From Cellulomonas telluris (lineage in GTDB: Bacteria; Actinomycetota; Actinomycetes; Actinomycetales; Cellulomonadaceae): DNA of 64,000 nt. Positions 16,385-25,404 of this stretch are shown in pieces (positions within the stretch are counted from its first letter, which is position 1; each line of letters opens with the position of its first letter). The DNA is taken from positions 124,001 to 188,000 of the forward strand of contig NZ_QXFN01000004.1 of NCBI RefSeq assembly GCF_004886325.1, in the 5' to 3' direction. The notes under the pieces were generated by a model. That model was given only the letters and a program-made list of their open reading frames with translations. It was not told the DNA's origin and searched no databases. The translations under genes were made by a program, and so were the position numbers.

Positions 16385-17014
16385 TCAGACCGTCGGGACG
16401 ATGAGCCCGGCCGTCTGGGTACGGGCGCGCGTGAAGCGCTGCTCCGCGTCGGCCCAGTTCACCACGTTCCACCACGCCTTGACGTAGTCCGCCTTGACGT
16501 TGACGTAGTCGAGGTAGAACGCGTGCTCCCACATGTCGAGCATGACGACGGGGACGACGCCGAGCGGGAAGTTGCTCTGCTGGTCGTACAGCTGGAAGAT
16601 CGCGAGCTTCTGGCCGACCGAGTCCCAGGCCAGCACCGACCAGCCGGAGCCCTGGATGCCGACGGCGTTCGCTGCGAAGTGCTTCTGGAACGCGTCGAAC
16701 GAGCCGAAGAACTCGTCGATCGCGGCCGCCAGCTCGCCCGTGGGGCGGTCGCCGCCCTCGGGGGAGAGGTTCTGCCAGAACACCGAGTGGTTGACGTGCC
16801 CGCCGAGGTTGAAGGCGAGGTTCTTCTCGTGCAGGTTGACCGCCGCCAGGTCGTCGGCCTCGCGCGCGGCGGCGAGCTTCTCCAGCGCGGTGTTGGCGCC
16901 GGCGACGTAGGTGGCGTGGTGCTTGTCGTGGTGCAGCTCCATGATCCGCCCGGAGATGTGCGGCTCGAGCGCCGCGTAGTCGTAGGGCAGGTCCGGGAGC
17001 GTGTAGTCAGCCAT
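16385..17014 (-). CDS. sodA: Superoxide dismutase, Mn/Fe type
   Basis: Converts superoxide to hydrogen peroxide and oxygen in the cytoplasm. The 209-residue protein shows [18 protein letters not shown] at the N-terminus, the metal-binding [13 protein letters not shown] region, [22 protein letters not shown] and [12 protein letters not shown] with the last metal ligands. Manganese or iron preference cannot be fixed from sequence alone. The ATG at 17014 has AGGAAGG a few bases upstream. It sits between the two respiratory operons, where superoxide is made. Confidence 0.95.
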   Translation of the reverse strand: MADYTLPDLPYDYAALEPHISGRIMELHHDKHHATYVAGANTALEKLAAAREADDLAAVNLHEKNLAFNLGGHVNHSVFWQNLSPEGGDRPTGELAAAIDEFFGSFDAFQKHFAANAVGIQGSGWSVLAWDSVGQKLAIFQLYDQQSNFPLGVVPVVMLDMWEHAFYLDYVNVKADYVKAWWNVVNWADAEQRFTRARTQTAGLIVPTV

Positions 17015-17070
17015 CTGATGCCTTCCTGCGTCGGGCCGCAGCCGCGTGCTGCGGCGTCCTGGTATGCCGA

Positions 17071-17106
17071 CGCGGTGCCTCCCCACCGTGGTGGGGGGAC
17101 ACCGCG
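17071..17106. terminator. Long hairpin between qcrB and sod
   Basis: Outer arms CGCGGTG and CACCGCG and inner arms CCCCACC and GGTGGGG form an almost continuous stem with one C-A mismatch. It lies 37 bases past the qcrB stop and would end the ctaE-qcrCAB transcript before it enters sod. Confidence 0.75.
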
Positions 17107-17142
17107 TGCGACATGTCCGACCTGGTCAACGGCCGTACGGGG

Positions 17143-18921
17143 TCACTTCTTCCGCACGTCGTCGCCAGTCTCGTCCACCGGGGCGACCAGGCGCGAGCCA
17201 CCGCCGGTGGGGGCCGGCTCCCCGGCGGGCGCGGACGCGCCGACCTGGGCGTGCTCCTGGTGCACCGAGCCGAGCGAGTCGTGGTCCCCGCCGCCGTGGG
17301 CGTGCGCGGACTCCAGCTCGGCCGGGGTCACCGGCTCCACGCGGTCCTCGTAGAACATCCGGGAGACCCGCTGGCGCAGCCGGTCCTTGCGGTAGCCCGG
17401 CCGGCGCACGCCGCGCGAGTCCTCGGCGGGCTCGATCTCCAGCGGACGCACCGCGTCGTGCTGCACCCGCAGCCACCGCTCGTGCGCGTCGAGGGGCTTG
17501 TGCACCTCGATGTACTCGCCGGACGCGAAGCGCACGATCTGACCGGTCTCGTGGCCGTGGAGCACGAGCTCGCGGTCCTTGCGCTGCAGCGCGAGGCAGA
17601 TGCGCTTCGTGATCACGAACGTCGCCCACGGGCCGACGAAGAACAGGATCCGGAACACCCACGTGATGTCGTTGATCGACAGGTGGAAGTGCGTGGCGAT
17701 GAGGTCGTTCGACCCGGCCAGCACCAGGATGAAGAACGCCATGAGCAGGGCGGAGCCGAACGCCGTGCGGAACGGCCGGTTGCGCGGACGGTCCAGCACG
17801 TGGTGCTCGCGCTTGTCACCGGTCGCCCACGCCTCGACGAACGGGTAGAGCGCCAGCAGCATGAACAGCACGCCGGGCACGACCACCGCGGGCACGAGGA
17901 CGTTCAGCGAGACGGTGAAGCCGTTGTCGCCCCCGATGACGAACTCCGTGCCGCCGCCGGGCATGAGGCGCAGCGATCCCTCGAGGAAGAGCATGTACCA
18001 GTCCGGCTGGGCGCCGGCGGACACGGGGGACGGGTCGTACGGGCCGTAGTTCCACACCGGGTTGATGGACATCGTCGCGCCCATCAGCGCGATGATCCCG
18101 AACACGATGAAGAAGTAGCCGCCCGCCTTCGCGACGTAGATCGGGAACAGCGGGTACCCGACGACGTTCGCGTTCGTGCGGCCGGACCCGGGGTACTGCG
18201 TGTGCTTGTGCAGCACGACCAGGAACAGGTGCAGCGCGATGAGGGCGAGGATCAGGCCCGGCACGAGCAGGATGTGCACCGTGAACAGGCGCGGGATGAT
18301 GTCGTGCCCGGGGAACTCGCCGCCGAAGATGAAGTACGACAGGTAGCTGCCGATGATCGGGATCGAGCGCACGACCCCGTCGGTGATGCGCAGGCCGTTG
18401 CCGGAGAGCACGTCGTCCGGGAGCGAGTAGCCCGAGAAGCCGGCGGCGAGGCTGAGGATCAGGAGGATGAACCCGACCAGCCAGTTGATCTCGCGCGGCT
18501 TGCGGAAGGCACCCGTGAAGAACACGCGCATCATGTGCGTCACGATCGACGCGACGAAGATCAGGGCCGCCCAGTGGTGGATCTGCCGCATGAGCAGACC
18601 GCCGCTGACCTCGAACGAGAGCCGCAGCGTCGAGGCGAAGGCCTCGGACATCTCGACGCCGTCCAGCGCCGGCCACGGGCCGTGGTAGTGCACCTCGGTC
18701 ATGCTCGGGACGAAGAACATCGTCAGGAACACGCCCGAGATGAGCAGCGTGATGAAGCTGTACAGGGCGATCTCGCCCAGCAGGAACGACCAGTGGTCGG
18801 GGAAGATCTTGCGCGCGAACTCCTTGACCGCGGTGCCGATGCCGGTCCGCTGGTCCAGGTAGTCCGCGGTCCCTGCGGCGGCGCGTGCGCCGCGCGAGGG
18901 TGCGGAGGTGGTGGTGCTCAT
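17143..18921 (-). CDS. qcrB: Cytochrome bc1 complex cytochrome b subunit
   Basis: The dihaem, quinol-oxidising subunit, 592 residues. The N-terminal half holds the four-helix haem bundle with RQIHHWAALIFVAS and HMMRVFFTGAFRKPREINW; the quinol-site PxWY-type region reads AQPDWYMLFLEG near residue 310. The C-terminal 150 residues include extra helices and a basic then acidic soluble tail typical of the actinobacterial form. The ATG overlaps the qcrA stop by 4 bases. Last gene of the ctaE-qcrC-qcrA-qcrB operon. Confidence 0.96.
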   Translation of the reverse strand: MSTTTSAPSRGARAAAGTADYLDQRTGIGTAVKEFARKIFPDHWSFLLGEIALYSFITLLISGVFLTMFFVPSMTEVHYHGPWPALDGVEMSEAFASTLRLSFEVSGGLLMRQIHHWAALIFVASIVTHMMRVFFTGAFRKPREINWLVGFILLILSLAAGFSGYSLPDDVLSGNGLRITDGVVRSIPIIGSYLSYFIFGGEFPGHDIIPRLFTVHILLVPGLILALIALHLFLVVLHKHTQYPGSGRTNANVVGYPLFPIYVAKAGGYFFIVFGIIALMGATMSINPVWNYGPYDPSPVSAGAQPDWYMLFLEGSLRLMPGGGTEFVIGGDNGFTVSLNVLVPAVVVPGVLFMLLALYPFVEAWATGDKREHHVLDRPRNRPFRTAFGSALLMAFFILVLAGSNDLIATHFHLSINDITWVFRILFFVGPWATFVITKRICLALQRKDRELVLHGHETGQIVRFASGEYIEVHKPLDAHERWLRVQHDAVRPLEIEPAEDSRGVRRPGYRKDRLRQRVSRMFYEDRVEPVTPAELESAHAHGGGDHDSLGSVHQEHAQVGASAPAGEPAPTGGGSRLVAPVDETGDDVRKK

Positions 18922-19979
18922 CGCAGTCGCTCCCAGAAGCTCGGACCGACGGGCTCGTGGAAGTCGCTCTGCGCGACCAGGTAGCCCTCGTCGTCGACGG
19001 TGATCGGCAGCTGGGGCAGCGGCCGAGAGGCGGGACCGAAGACGACCTTGGCGCCGTCGGCCACGTCGAACGTGCTCTGGTGGCACGGGCAGAGCAGGTG
19101 GTGCGTCTGCTGCTCGTAGAGCGCCACGGGGCAGCCGACGTGCGTGCAGACCTTCGAGAAGGCGACGATCCCGTCGTAGGACCAGCCCTCACCCTGCTCG
19201 GACACGATGTCCCGCGGGTCGAGGCGGATGAGCAGGACGATGGCCTTGGCCTTCTCGTCCAGCGGCGCCTCGGACTCGTCGAGGTCCTCGGGGATGACGT
19301 GCACGACGGACCCGATGGTGATGTCGGCGGCCCGGATGGGCTGGCCGGTGGGGTCGAGCACGATCCGCTTGCCGCGTGCCCACAGGGTCCGCTTGAACTT
19401 GTTGATGTTCCAGTCCTCGCCGACCTCGCCGATGAGCGGGAGGGCGATGGTGAGCGGGAACAGCGCGAGCGACGAGACGAGTGCGCCCTTGAGCAGGCCG
19501 CGCCGACCGATCGCCGAGTCCTCGGCGCCGTCCTTGAGGGCCTGCACGGCCTCGGCACGGACGGTGTCGGTGCTGCGCTGGGCGTGCCGGTGCTCGAACT
19601 TCTCGTGGTCGTTCATGAGCGTCTTGGCCCAGTGGACGGCCGCGAGCCCGATGCCGAGCAGGGCGAAGGCCAGCCCGAGCCCGAGCGCGAGGTTCGAGTT
19701 CCGCATCGACGTCACGGTGTCGCCCGGACGCAGCGCGAAGTAGGCGGCGATGAAGCCGATCGTGCCCAGGATGGAGATCGCGAAGAGCGCGACGACCTGG
19801 CGCTCCGACTTCTTGTTCGCGGCCGGGTCGACGTCGCCCTTGCGGGGGCGGTGCGGGCCGAAGCCCGGGTTCTGGAACTTCTCGGGGGTGGCGTCGCCCT
19901 CGCGCAGGACGAGGTCCGATCCCGCGAAGTCGGGGGACTCGTGCCCGCCGTCCTGGCCGTGACCGTGGGGGGTGCTCAC
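18918..19979 (-). CDS. qcrA: Cytochrome bc1 complex Rieske iron-sulfur subunit
   Basis: A 353-residue actinobacterial Rieske protein that carries electrons from quinol to the dihaem cytochrome c. The [2Fe-2S] ligands lie in CTHVGC and CPCHQSTFD near residues 275-300. Unlike the one-helix proteobacterial form, this protein has three membrane helices (about residues 70-90, 105-125 and 190-210) before the Rieske domain. RRGLLKGALV before the third helix resembles a twin-arginine motif. The GTG start overlaps the qcrC stop. Confidence 0.95.
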   Translation of the reverse strand: MSTPHGHGQDGGHESPDFAGSDLVLREGDATPEKFQNPGFGPHRPRKGDVDPAANKKSERQVVALFAISILGTIGFIAAYFALRPGDTVTSMRNSNLALGLGLAFALLGIGLAAVHWAKTLMNDHEKFEHRHAQRSTDTVRAEAVQALKDGAEDSAIGRRGLLKGALVSSLALFPLTIALPLIGEVGEDWNINKFKRTLWARGKRIVLDPTGQPIRAADITIGSVVHVIPEDLDESEAPLDEKAKAIVLLIRLDPRDIVSEQGEGWSYDGIVAFSKVCTHVGCPVALYEQQTHHLLCPCHQSTFDVADGAKVVFGPASRPLPQLPITVDDEGYLVAQSDFHEPVGPSFWERLR

Positions 19980-20761
19980 GAGGACCGTGCTCCAATCCAG
20001 ACTGCTGCGCCGATGAGGAGGCCCATGCCGACGACCCAGGCCCACAGGCCCTCGCTGACCGGCCCGAGGCTGCCCAGGTCGATGCCGCCCGGGGAGCCGT
20101 CGCCCTGCAGCTCGAGGAACGCGATGATGTCGCGCTTCTCGTCCGGCGTGAGCGTCGCGTCGTTGAAGACGGGCATCGACTGCGGCCCGGTCACCATGGC
20201 CTCGTACACGTGCGTCGGGCTGGTCGACCACAGGTTGGGCGCGTACTTGCCCTGCGTGAGCGCACCGCCGGCGCCGACGGCGTTGTGGCACATGGCGCAG
20301 TTCGTGCGGAACAGCGACTGGCCGCTGGCCGGGTCGCCGAGGGCGGGGTCGACCTGCTCGGCCGTGGGGACCGACGGGCCGGGGCCCAGCGACGCCACGT
20401 AGGCGGCGAGGGCGGCGATCTGCTCCTCGTCGAACTGGACCGGCTTGGCCTGGACCTGCGGCCCGTTCATCTGCGCGGGCATGCGGCCGGTGCCGACCTG
20501 GAAGTCGACCGAGGCGGCACCGACGCCCACGAGGGACGGGTACTCGTCCGTGCCGGTCGCGTCCGGCCCGTGGCAGGTCGCGCAGTTGGCCTGGAACAGC
20601 TTCTCACCGAGCTCGACCTGGTCGGCCGTCGCCGTCGGGGCGGCGGCGTCGGCGGAGGTCGGCGCCAGCACGGCGTACAGGGCGCCGGTGAGCAGCAGCG
20701 CCAGCAGGAGGAGCACCACCGGCGCGCGCCGGTCGTGCCTGCGGGCTGCGAGTGCCTTCAC
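19976..20761 (-). CDS. qcrC: Cytochrome bc1 complex dihaem cytochrome c subunit
   Basis: The product is 261 residues: an N-terminal membrane segment, two c-type haem domains with CATCH near residue 60 and CAMCH near 160 (methionines in RMPAQM and SMPVF are plausible axial ligands), and a C-terminal membrane anchor. In Actinobacteria this fused cytochrome hands electrons directly to the aa3 oxidase within the supercomplex. GAGGA lies 8 bases before the GTG start. It follows ctaE by 69 bases. Confidence 0.95.
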   Translation of the reverse strand: MKALAARRHDRRAPVVLLLLALLLTGALYAVLAPTSADAAAPTATADQVELGEKLFQANCATCHGPDATGTDEYPSLVGVGAASVDFQVGTGRMPAQMNGPQVQAKPVQFDEEQIAALAAYVASLGPGPSVPTAEQVDPALGDPASGQSLFRTNCAMCHNAVGAGGALTQGKYAPNLWSTSPTHVYEAMVTGPQSMPVFNDATLTPDEKRDIIAFLELQGDGSPGGIDLGSLGPVSEGLWAWVVGMGLLIGAAVWIGARSS

Positions 20762-20830
20762 GGATCGGTCCTCGTCTCGCTGTCGGGGGATGTGCGGGGT
20801 GGGGCAGTGGCGGCGACGACGCCGCCGTCG

Positions 20831-21469
20831 TCATCGGACCAGGTAGATGACCGCGAACAGCGCGATCCAGACCACGTCGACGAAGTGCCAGTAGTAGGAG
20901 GTGACGATCGCGGTCGTCTCCTCGTGCTGCGTGAACCGCTTCGCGGTGAACGAGCGGCCGAGCAGGAACAGGAAGGCGAGCAGGCCGCCGACGACGTGCA
21001 GGCCGTGGAAGCCGGTCGTCATGTAGAAGACGGAGCCGTAGGGCGACGACGAGATCGTCAGGCCCTCGTGGACCAGCTCGGCGTACTCGTAGACCTGGCC
21101 GCCGATGAAGATCGCGCCCATGACGTAGGTGAGCGTGATCCACTCGTTCATGCCCCAGCGCCAGAACTGGAGCAGCGAGCCGCTGCGGACGGGCTGGAGC
21201 CGCTCGGCGGCCCACACGCCCATCTGGCACGTCACCGACGACAGCACCAGGACCGTCGTGTTCGCCAGCGCGAAGGGCAGGTTCAGCTTCTCCGTCTGGA
21301 GCGCGAACTCCTCGGGCACCGCCTGCCGGATCGTGAAGTACATGGCGAAGAGGCCGGCGAAGAACATGAGCTCGCTGGCCAGCCACACGATCGTGCCGAC
21401 CGACACCGGGTTCGGGCGGTTCACGGTCACATGGGGCGCGGGGCGCGAGGCAGCCGTTGCGGTCGACAC
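20831..21469 (-). CDS. ctaE: Cytochrome c oxidase subunit III
   Basis: A 212-residue subunit III of the aa3 oxidase with five predicted membrane helices. [47 protein letters not shown] and [19 protein letters not shown] match the family. It heads the operon with the bc1 genes, while subunits I, II and IV are encoded about 5 kb away in a converging operon. CATAAT lies 6 bases before the GTG start, so the transcript is probably leaderless. Confidence 0.96.
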   Translation of the reverse strand: MSTATAASRPAPHVTVNRPNPVSVGTIVWLASELMFFAGLFAMYFTIRQAVPEEFALQTEKLNLPFALANTTVLVLSSVTCQMGVWAAERLQPVRSGSLLQFWRWGMNEWITLTYVMGAIFIGGQVYEYAELVHEGLTISSSPYGSVFYMTTGFHGLHVVGGLLAFLFLLGRSFTAKRFTQHEETTAIVTSYYWHFVDVVWIALFAVIYLVR

Positions 21470-21475
21470 GTCGCC

Positions 21476-21481
21476 ATTATG
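21476..21481 (-). promoter_or_regulatory. -10 box of the ctaE-qcrCAB operon
   Basis: CATAAT on the minus strand, one base off the TATAAT consensus, with a 6-base spacer to the GTG start. The rest of the 220-base gap 21470-21690 holds two GTCAC repeats at 21536-21549 and otherwise nothing I recognise. Confidence 0.55.
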
Positions 21482-21690
21482 GCTGACGCCGCGCGTGCGT
21501 GGGTCGTAGGGCCCGGGTGCGGCGGGTGGGTATATGTCACACCGTCACCTCGTCCGGGTCCGCGGCCGCCGGCGACGTCCTGCGGGTACCTCGACCGCCG
21601 CGCCGCACGCTACCGCGACCCTCCCCGTCCGCGGGGGTCCTCGTGCCAAGATCCTCCCGAGCACGTCGACGAGGAGTGAGGGGCCGGGCC

Positions 21691-22113
21691 ATGAGCACCG
21701 CAGGGTCGGAGAACGCCGCGCGCGCGCCGCGCATCCTGCTGTACAGCGACGACGTGGAGGCCCGGGCGCAGGTGCGCCTGGCCGTCGGGCGCCGGCTCGG
21801 CCGCGGCGAGCCGGACCTCGAGTGGGTCGAGGTCGCCACCGCCGCCGCGGCCGTCGCCGCTGCCGAGGCGGGGTCGCTGGACCTGCTCGTGCTCGACGGG
21901 GAGGCGGACAAGGTCGGCGGCATGGGCCTGTGCCGGCAGCTCAAGGACGAGGTCTACGACTGCCCGCCCGTGCTCGTGCTCACCGGACGCCCCCAGGACG
22001 CGTGGCTCGCGTCCTGGTCGCATGCCGACGCGGTCGTGAGCCGCCCGCTGGACCCGGTCGTCCTGCACGACGCCGTCGCGCGGCTCGTGCGCGAGCGCGC
22101 CGTCGCTCGATGA
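21691..22113 (+). CDS. Stand-alone receiver-like protein coupled to trpD
   Basis: A 140-residue protein with the order of a response-regulator receiver domain: [15 protein letters not shown] with the acidic pair, [18 protein letters not shown] with a possible phospho-accepting aspartate near residue 70, [10 protein letters not shown] with the switch threonine, and [11 protein letters not shown] where the conserved lysine of the KP motif is replaced by arginine. There is no output domain and no kinase nearby. It overlaps trpD by 4 bases. Either it is a degenerate receiver or it receives signals in an unusual way. Confidence 0.75.
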   Translation: MSTAGSENAARAPRILLYSDDVEARAQVRLAVGRRLGRGEPDLEWVEVATAAAAVAAAEAGSLDLLVLDGEADKVGGMGLCRQLKDEVYDCPPVLVLTGRPQDAWLASWSHADAVVSRPLDPVVLHDAVARLVRERAVAR

Positions 22114-23159
22114 GCGCCGCGACGACCTGGCCCGACCTGCTCACCTCGCTGGTGCGGGGGCAGGACCTCGACGCCGCCGCGACGGCGTGGGCGATGGACC
22201 GCATCATGAGCGGCGAGGCGTCCCCGTCGCAGGTCGCCGGCTTCCTCGTCGCCCTGCGGGCGAAGGGGGAGACGGCCGAGGAGCTGGACGGGCTCGTCGC
22301 GACGATGCTCGCGCACGCGCGCCGCTTCGAGGTGCCGGGCCGGTCGGTCGACGTGGTCGGGACGGGCGGCGACCGCCTCCACACGGTGAACATCTCGACG
22401 ATGGCGTCGCTCGTCGTCGCCGGCGCCGGCCTCACGGTGGTCAAGCACGGGAACCGCGCGGCGTCCTCGTCGACGGGCACCGCCGACGTGCTCGAGGAGC
22501 TCGGCATCCGGCTCGACCTGCCGCCCGAGCGTGTCGCCGCGCTCGCCGCGGAGGTGGGCATCACGTTCTGCTTCGCCGGCGCCTTCCACCCGTCGATGCG
22601 CCACGCCGGCGTGCCTCGGCGCGACCTCGGCATCCCCACGGCCTTCAACTTCCTCGGCCCGCTCACCAACCCCGCGCAGCCCACGGCGAGCGCCATCGGC
22701 GTGGGGGACGCGGCCATGGCGCCGCTCATGGCCGGTGTGCTCGCACGGCGGCGCCGGGACGCCCTCGTCTTCCGCGGCGAGTCGGACGGCCTGGACGAGG
22801 TCGCGTCGACGGGGCCCACGCGGTTCTGGGAGGTCCGCGACGGTGCCGTGCGCGAGGAGCTCGTCGACTGGGAGGCGGCCGGCGTCGCACCCGTGACGGT
22901 GGCGCAGCTGCGCGGCGGGGACGCGCGGGCCAACGCGGAGGTGGTCCGGGCGCTCGTGGCCGGCGCGCCCGGGCCCGTGCGCGAGACGGTCCTGCTGAAC
23001 GCCGCGGCGGCCCTCGTCGCCGACGGGACGCTGCCCGGCACCGCCGAGGGCTCGCTCGTGGAGCGGCTCCTCTCGGCGCGGGCGATCGCGGAGCGCGCGG
23101 TGGACGACGGTCGCGCCGCCGACGTCCTCGAGCGGTGGCGGGCGGCCGCCGCCGGCTGA
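22110..23159 (+). CDS. trpD: Anthranilate phosphoribosyltransferase
   Basis: Joins anthranilate to phosphoribosyl pyrophosphate in tryptophan synthesis. The 349-residue protein shows [18 protein letters not shown] (PRPP site) near residues 82-100, [31 protein letters not shown] near 155, [19 protein letters not shown] and DEVASTGPT near 230. No other trp gene is adjacent, matching the isolated trpD beside ctaE in M. tuberculosis (Rv2192c). It is translationally coupled to the receiver-like gene and converges, 4 bases apart, on the Lrp-domain gene. Confidence 0.95.
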   Translation: MSAATTWPDLLTSLVRGQDLDAAATAWAMDRIMSGEASPSQVAGFLVALRAKGETAEELDGLVATMLAHARRFEVPGRSVDVVGTGGDRLHTVNISTMASLVVAGAGLTVVKHGNRAASSSTGTADVLEELGIRLDLPPERVAALAAEVGITFCFAGAFHPSMRHAGVPRRDLGIPTAFNFLGPLTNPAQPTASAIGVGDAAMAPLMAGVLARRRRDALVFRGESDGLDEVASTGPTRFWEVRDGAVREELVDWEAAGVAPVTVAQLRGGDARANAEVVRALVAGAPGPVRETVLLNAAAALVADGTLPGTAEGSLVERLLSARAIAERAVDDGRAADVLERWRAAAAG

Positions 23160-23163
23160 GGGC

Positions 23164-23457
23164 TCAGTCCTCGAGGCCGAGGGCGAACGCCTGCTCGAGG
23201 TCGTGCCGCGAGTACGCGCGGAACGCGATGTACGTCTCGGTGCGCAGCACGCCCGGCACCTTGCTGACGTGGTCCGCGATGACGTCCGCGAGCCGCTCGT
23301 GCTCGCGCACCCGCACGAGCGCGATGAGGTCGACCCCGCCGGTGACGGAGTAGACCTCGCTGACCCCCTCGATCTCGGCGATCTGGGCGGCCGCCTCCGG
23401 GATCCGGTCGGCGTCGCAGTCGATGTGCACGATGGCGGTGAGCATGGCAGCCATCAT
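23164..23457 (-). CDS. Lrp/AsnC ligand-binding (RAM) domain protein
   Basis: A 97-residue protein that consists only of the RAM effector domain of Lrp/AsnC regulators, without a DNA-binding domain: TAIVHIDCDADRIPEAAAQI, GVSEVYSVTGGVDLIALVRV and KVPGVLRTETYIAF. Such proteins form ring oligomers and may bind amino acids. The ATG at 23457 overlaps the exonuclease stop (ATGA), suggesting coupling; the ATG at 23445 (MLTAIV) better matches the usual family start, so the first four residues are uncertain. Confidence 0.85.
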   Translation of the reverse strand: MMAAMLTAIVHIDCDADRIPEAAAQIAEIEGVSEVYSVTGGVDLIALVRVREHERLADVIADHVSKVPGVLRTETYIAFRAYSRHDLEQAFALGLED

Positions 23458-25340
23458 GCCGTGCGGCGTCCGTCGCGCACGGGCGGGACGGCGCCGTCGC
23501 GCGCCCCACCCGTGGCGGGCGTCGCGGCGGGGGAGACCTCGTCGAGCAGGGGCGGCCGCGGGGTCACGAGGTCGACGGCGACCGCCGCCACGGCGTCACG
23601 CACCGATTGGGCGGACCGCGCCGGCGACGCCCACGTGCCGTCGACCTCGACGAGGCGCACCCCCGGCTGCTCGAGCCACGCGAGGACGAGGTCGGTCTCC
23701 TCGGGGTGGGCCGCCGTGGCCGGCGCGGTCGGCGCCGGCACGTGCTCGCCCGTCGTGCGCAGGGTGTCGACGACGGGACGGGGGTCGGTGCGGCGGTCGA
23801 CCCGCGCGGTGCCGGCCAGCCGTCCGTGCCGGACCAGGACGAGCTCCCAGCCGCCGTCGTCCGTGCGCCGTGCGGCGACCAGCTCGGCGCACTCCGCCAG
23901 GGGACGGTGCCGCTGGGCGCGTGCGGCGCCGCGGGTGAACGCGAGCAGGCGGTCCCGCACGGTCGCGGCCTCCTCGAAGCGCTCCTGCGTCACCAGCGTG
24001 CGGATCCGGGCCGCGTGGGCCGCCACGACGGCGGCCGGGTCGCCGGTCATCGCGGCCCGCACCTCCTCGGCGACGAGGCCGTACGCCGTGTGGTCCTGGC
24101 GTCCGGTGCAGGGCGCCCCGCAGCGACCGAGCTCGGCGAGGACGCACGCGTGCGCACCGGCCGCGGGGACGAGCGGGAGGCGGCCCGTGCACCGGCGGAC
24201 GGCGAACGTCTCCTGCAGCGCCTCGACGGCCTGCTGCGCCGTCGCCTGGGAGGCGAAGGGACCGATGTGGGCCGTGCCGCTGCGGACGTCCCGCACGACG
24301 GACAGGCGAGGGTACGGCTCGTCGGTGAGCCGGACCCACGGCATCCGCTCCGGCGCGCGGGAACGGCGGTTGTAGCGGGGCGCGTGCTCGGCGATGAGCC
24401 GCAGCTCGCGCACGCGCGCCTCGAGGGGCGTGGCGCACACCACGGGGTCGACCCGCACGGCCAGCCGGACCATCTCGGTCATGCGGGCGCGCTTCTCGCC
24501 CGACGTGAAGTAGGTCCGCACGCGGCGGCGCAGGGAGGTCGTCGACGTCCCGACGTACAGCACCTCGTCGCGCGGTCCGCGGAAGAGGTACACCCCGGGC
24601 GCGTCCGGCAGGGCGTCCGCCAGCGACCGGCGGCGCCGCACGTCCGAGGGCACCGGGTCCGCCGCCCCCGCGAGGTCCTCGAGGTAGGTGACGCCCAGCG
24701 GCGCGAGGCGGCCGAGCAGCGCGTGCAGCACGTCGACCGTCGCGCGTGCGTCGGACAGGGCCCGGTGGTTCGGGGTGACGTCGGCGTGGAACAGCGCGGC
24801 GAGCGTCGACAGCTTGTGGTTCGGGGCCTCGTCGCGCAGGACCACCCGGCGCGCGAGCCGCACCGTGTCGACGACCTGGAAGCCGGGCCACGCCCGCTCG
24901 CACCGCGCTGCCGCCGCCCGCAGGAAGCCGACGTCGAAGGGGGCGTTGTGCGCGACGAGCACGGCGCCGCGGGCGAACTCCAGGAAGCTCGGCAGGGCCT
25001 CCTCGATGCGGGGTGCGCCGACGAGCATCGACGTCGTGATCCCGGTGAGGACCTGGATGAAGGGGGGCACCGGCCCGCCGGGGTCGACGAGGGTCTGGAA
25101 CTCGCCGAGCACCTCGCCACCGCGGACCTTCACGGCGCCGATCTCCGTGATCGCGTCCTCCCCGGCGCGCCCGCCGGTCGTCTCGAGGTCCACGACGACG
25201 AACGTCACGTCCGACAGCGGCGTGCCGAGCTCGTCGAGGCCCGGCTGGACTGCGACACCCGGGACCGGGTGCCCCGGAGGGGGCGGCGCCGCCCCCGGGT
25301 CCTCGGCCCACACGGGACGCAGACGGCGCACGCTCGACAT
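23454..25340 (-). CDS. DEDDh exonuclease fused to a GIY-YIG (UvrC/Cho-like) domain
   Basis: A 628-residue two-nuclease protein, likely in DNA repair. Residues about 45-205 form a DnaQ-like 3'-5' exonuclease with VVVDLETTGG (DxE), AHNAPFDVGFL and NHRALSDARATVDV (HxxxxD). Residues about 235-330 form a GIY-YIG nuclease (APGVYLFRG, VLYVGTSTTSLRRRV, LRLIAEHAPRYNRR), followed by the UvrC-like C-rich segment and a UVR-type helix near residue 455. The RNase H-like second nuclease of UvrC is absent. M. tuberculosis Rv2191 has the same architecture and place near trpD. TACCGT lies 7 bases before the ATG. Confidence 0.9.
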   Translation of the reverse strand: MSSVRRLRPVWAEDPGAAPPPPGHPVPGVAVQPGLDELGTPLSDVTFVVVDLETTGGRAGEDAITEIGAVKVRGGEVLGEFQTLVDPGGPVPPFIQVLTGITTSMLVGAPRIEEALPSFLEFARGAVLVAHNAPFDVGFLRAAAARCERAWPGFQVVDTVRLARRVVLRDEAPNHKLSTLAALFHADVTPNHRALSDARATVDVLHALLGRLAPLGVTYLEDLAGAADPVPSDVRRRRSLADALPDAPGVYLFRGPRDEVLYVGTSTTSLRRRVRTYFTSGEKRARMTEMVRLAVRVDPVVCATPLEARVRELRLIAEHAPRYNRRSRAPERMPWVRLTDEPYPRLSVVRDVRSGTAHIGPFASQATAQQAVEALQETFAVRRCTGRLPLVPAAGAHACVLAELGRCGAPCTGRQDHTAYGLVAEEVRAAMTGDPAAVVAAHAARIRTLVTQERFEEAATVRDRLLAFTRGAARAQRHRPLAECAELVAARRTDDGGWELVLVRHGRLAGTARVDRRTDPRPVVDTLRTTGEHVPAPTAPATAAHPEETDLVLAWLEQPGVRLVEVDGTWASPARSAQSVRDAVAAVAVDLVTPRPPLLDEVSPAATPATGGARDGAVPPVRDGRRTA

Positions 25341-25347
25341 GGCGGGG

Positions 25348-25353
25348 ACGGTA
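25348..25353 (-). promoter_or_regulatory. -10 box of the exonuclease/GIY-YIG gene
   Basis: TACCGT on the minus strand with a 7-base spacer to the ATG at 25340; it supports that start over the ATG at 25370. Confidence 0.5.
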
Positions 25354-25392
25354 CCCAGGGGGTCCGACACGGCAGGCCCGCCGCGCCGACCC

Positions 25393-25398
25393 TAGGCT
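25393..25398 (+). promoter_or_regulatory. -10 box of the NYN-domain gene
   Basis: TAGGCT with a 6-base spacer to the ATG at 25405. No Shine-Dalgarno sequence is present. Confidence 0.55.
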
Positions 25399-25404
25399 GG
25401 TCCG

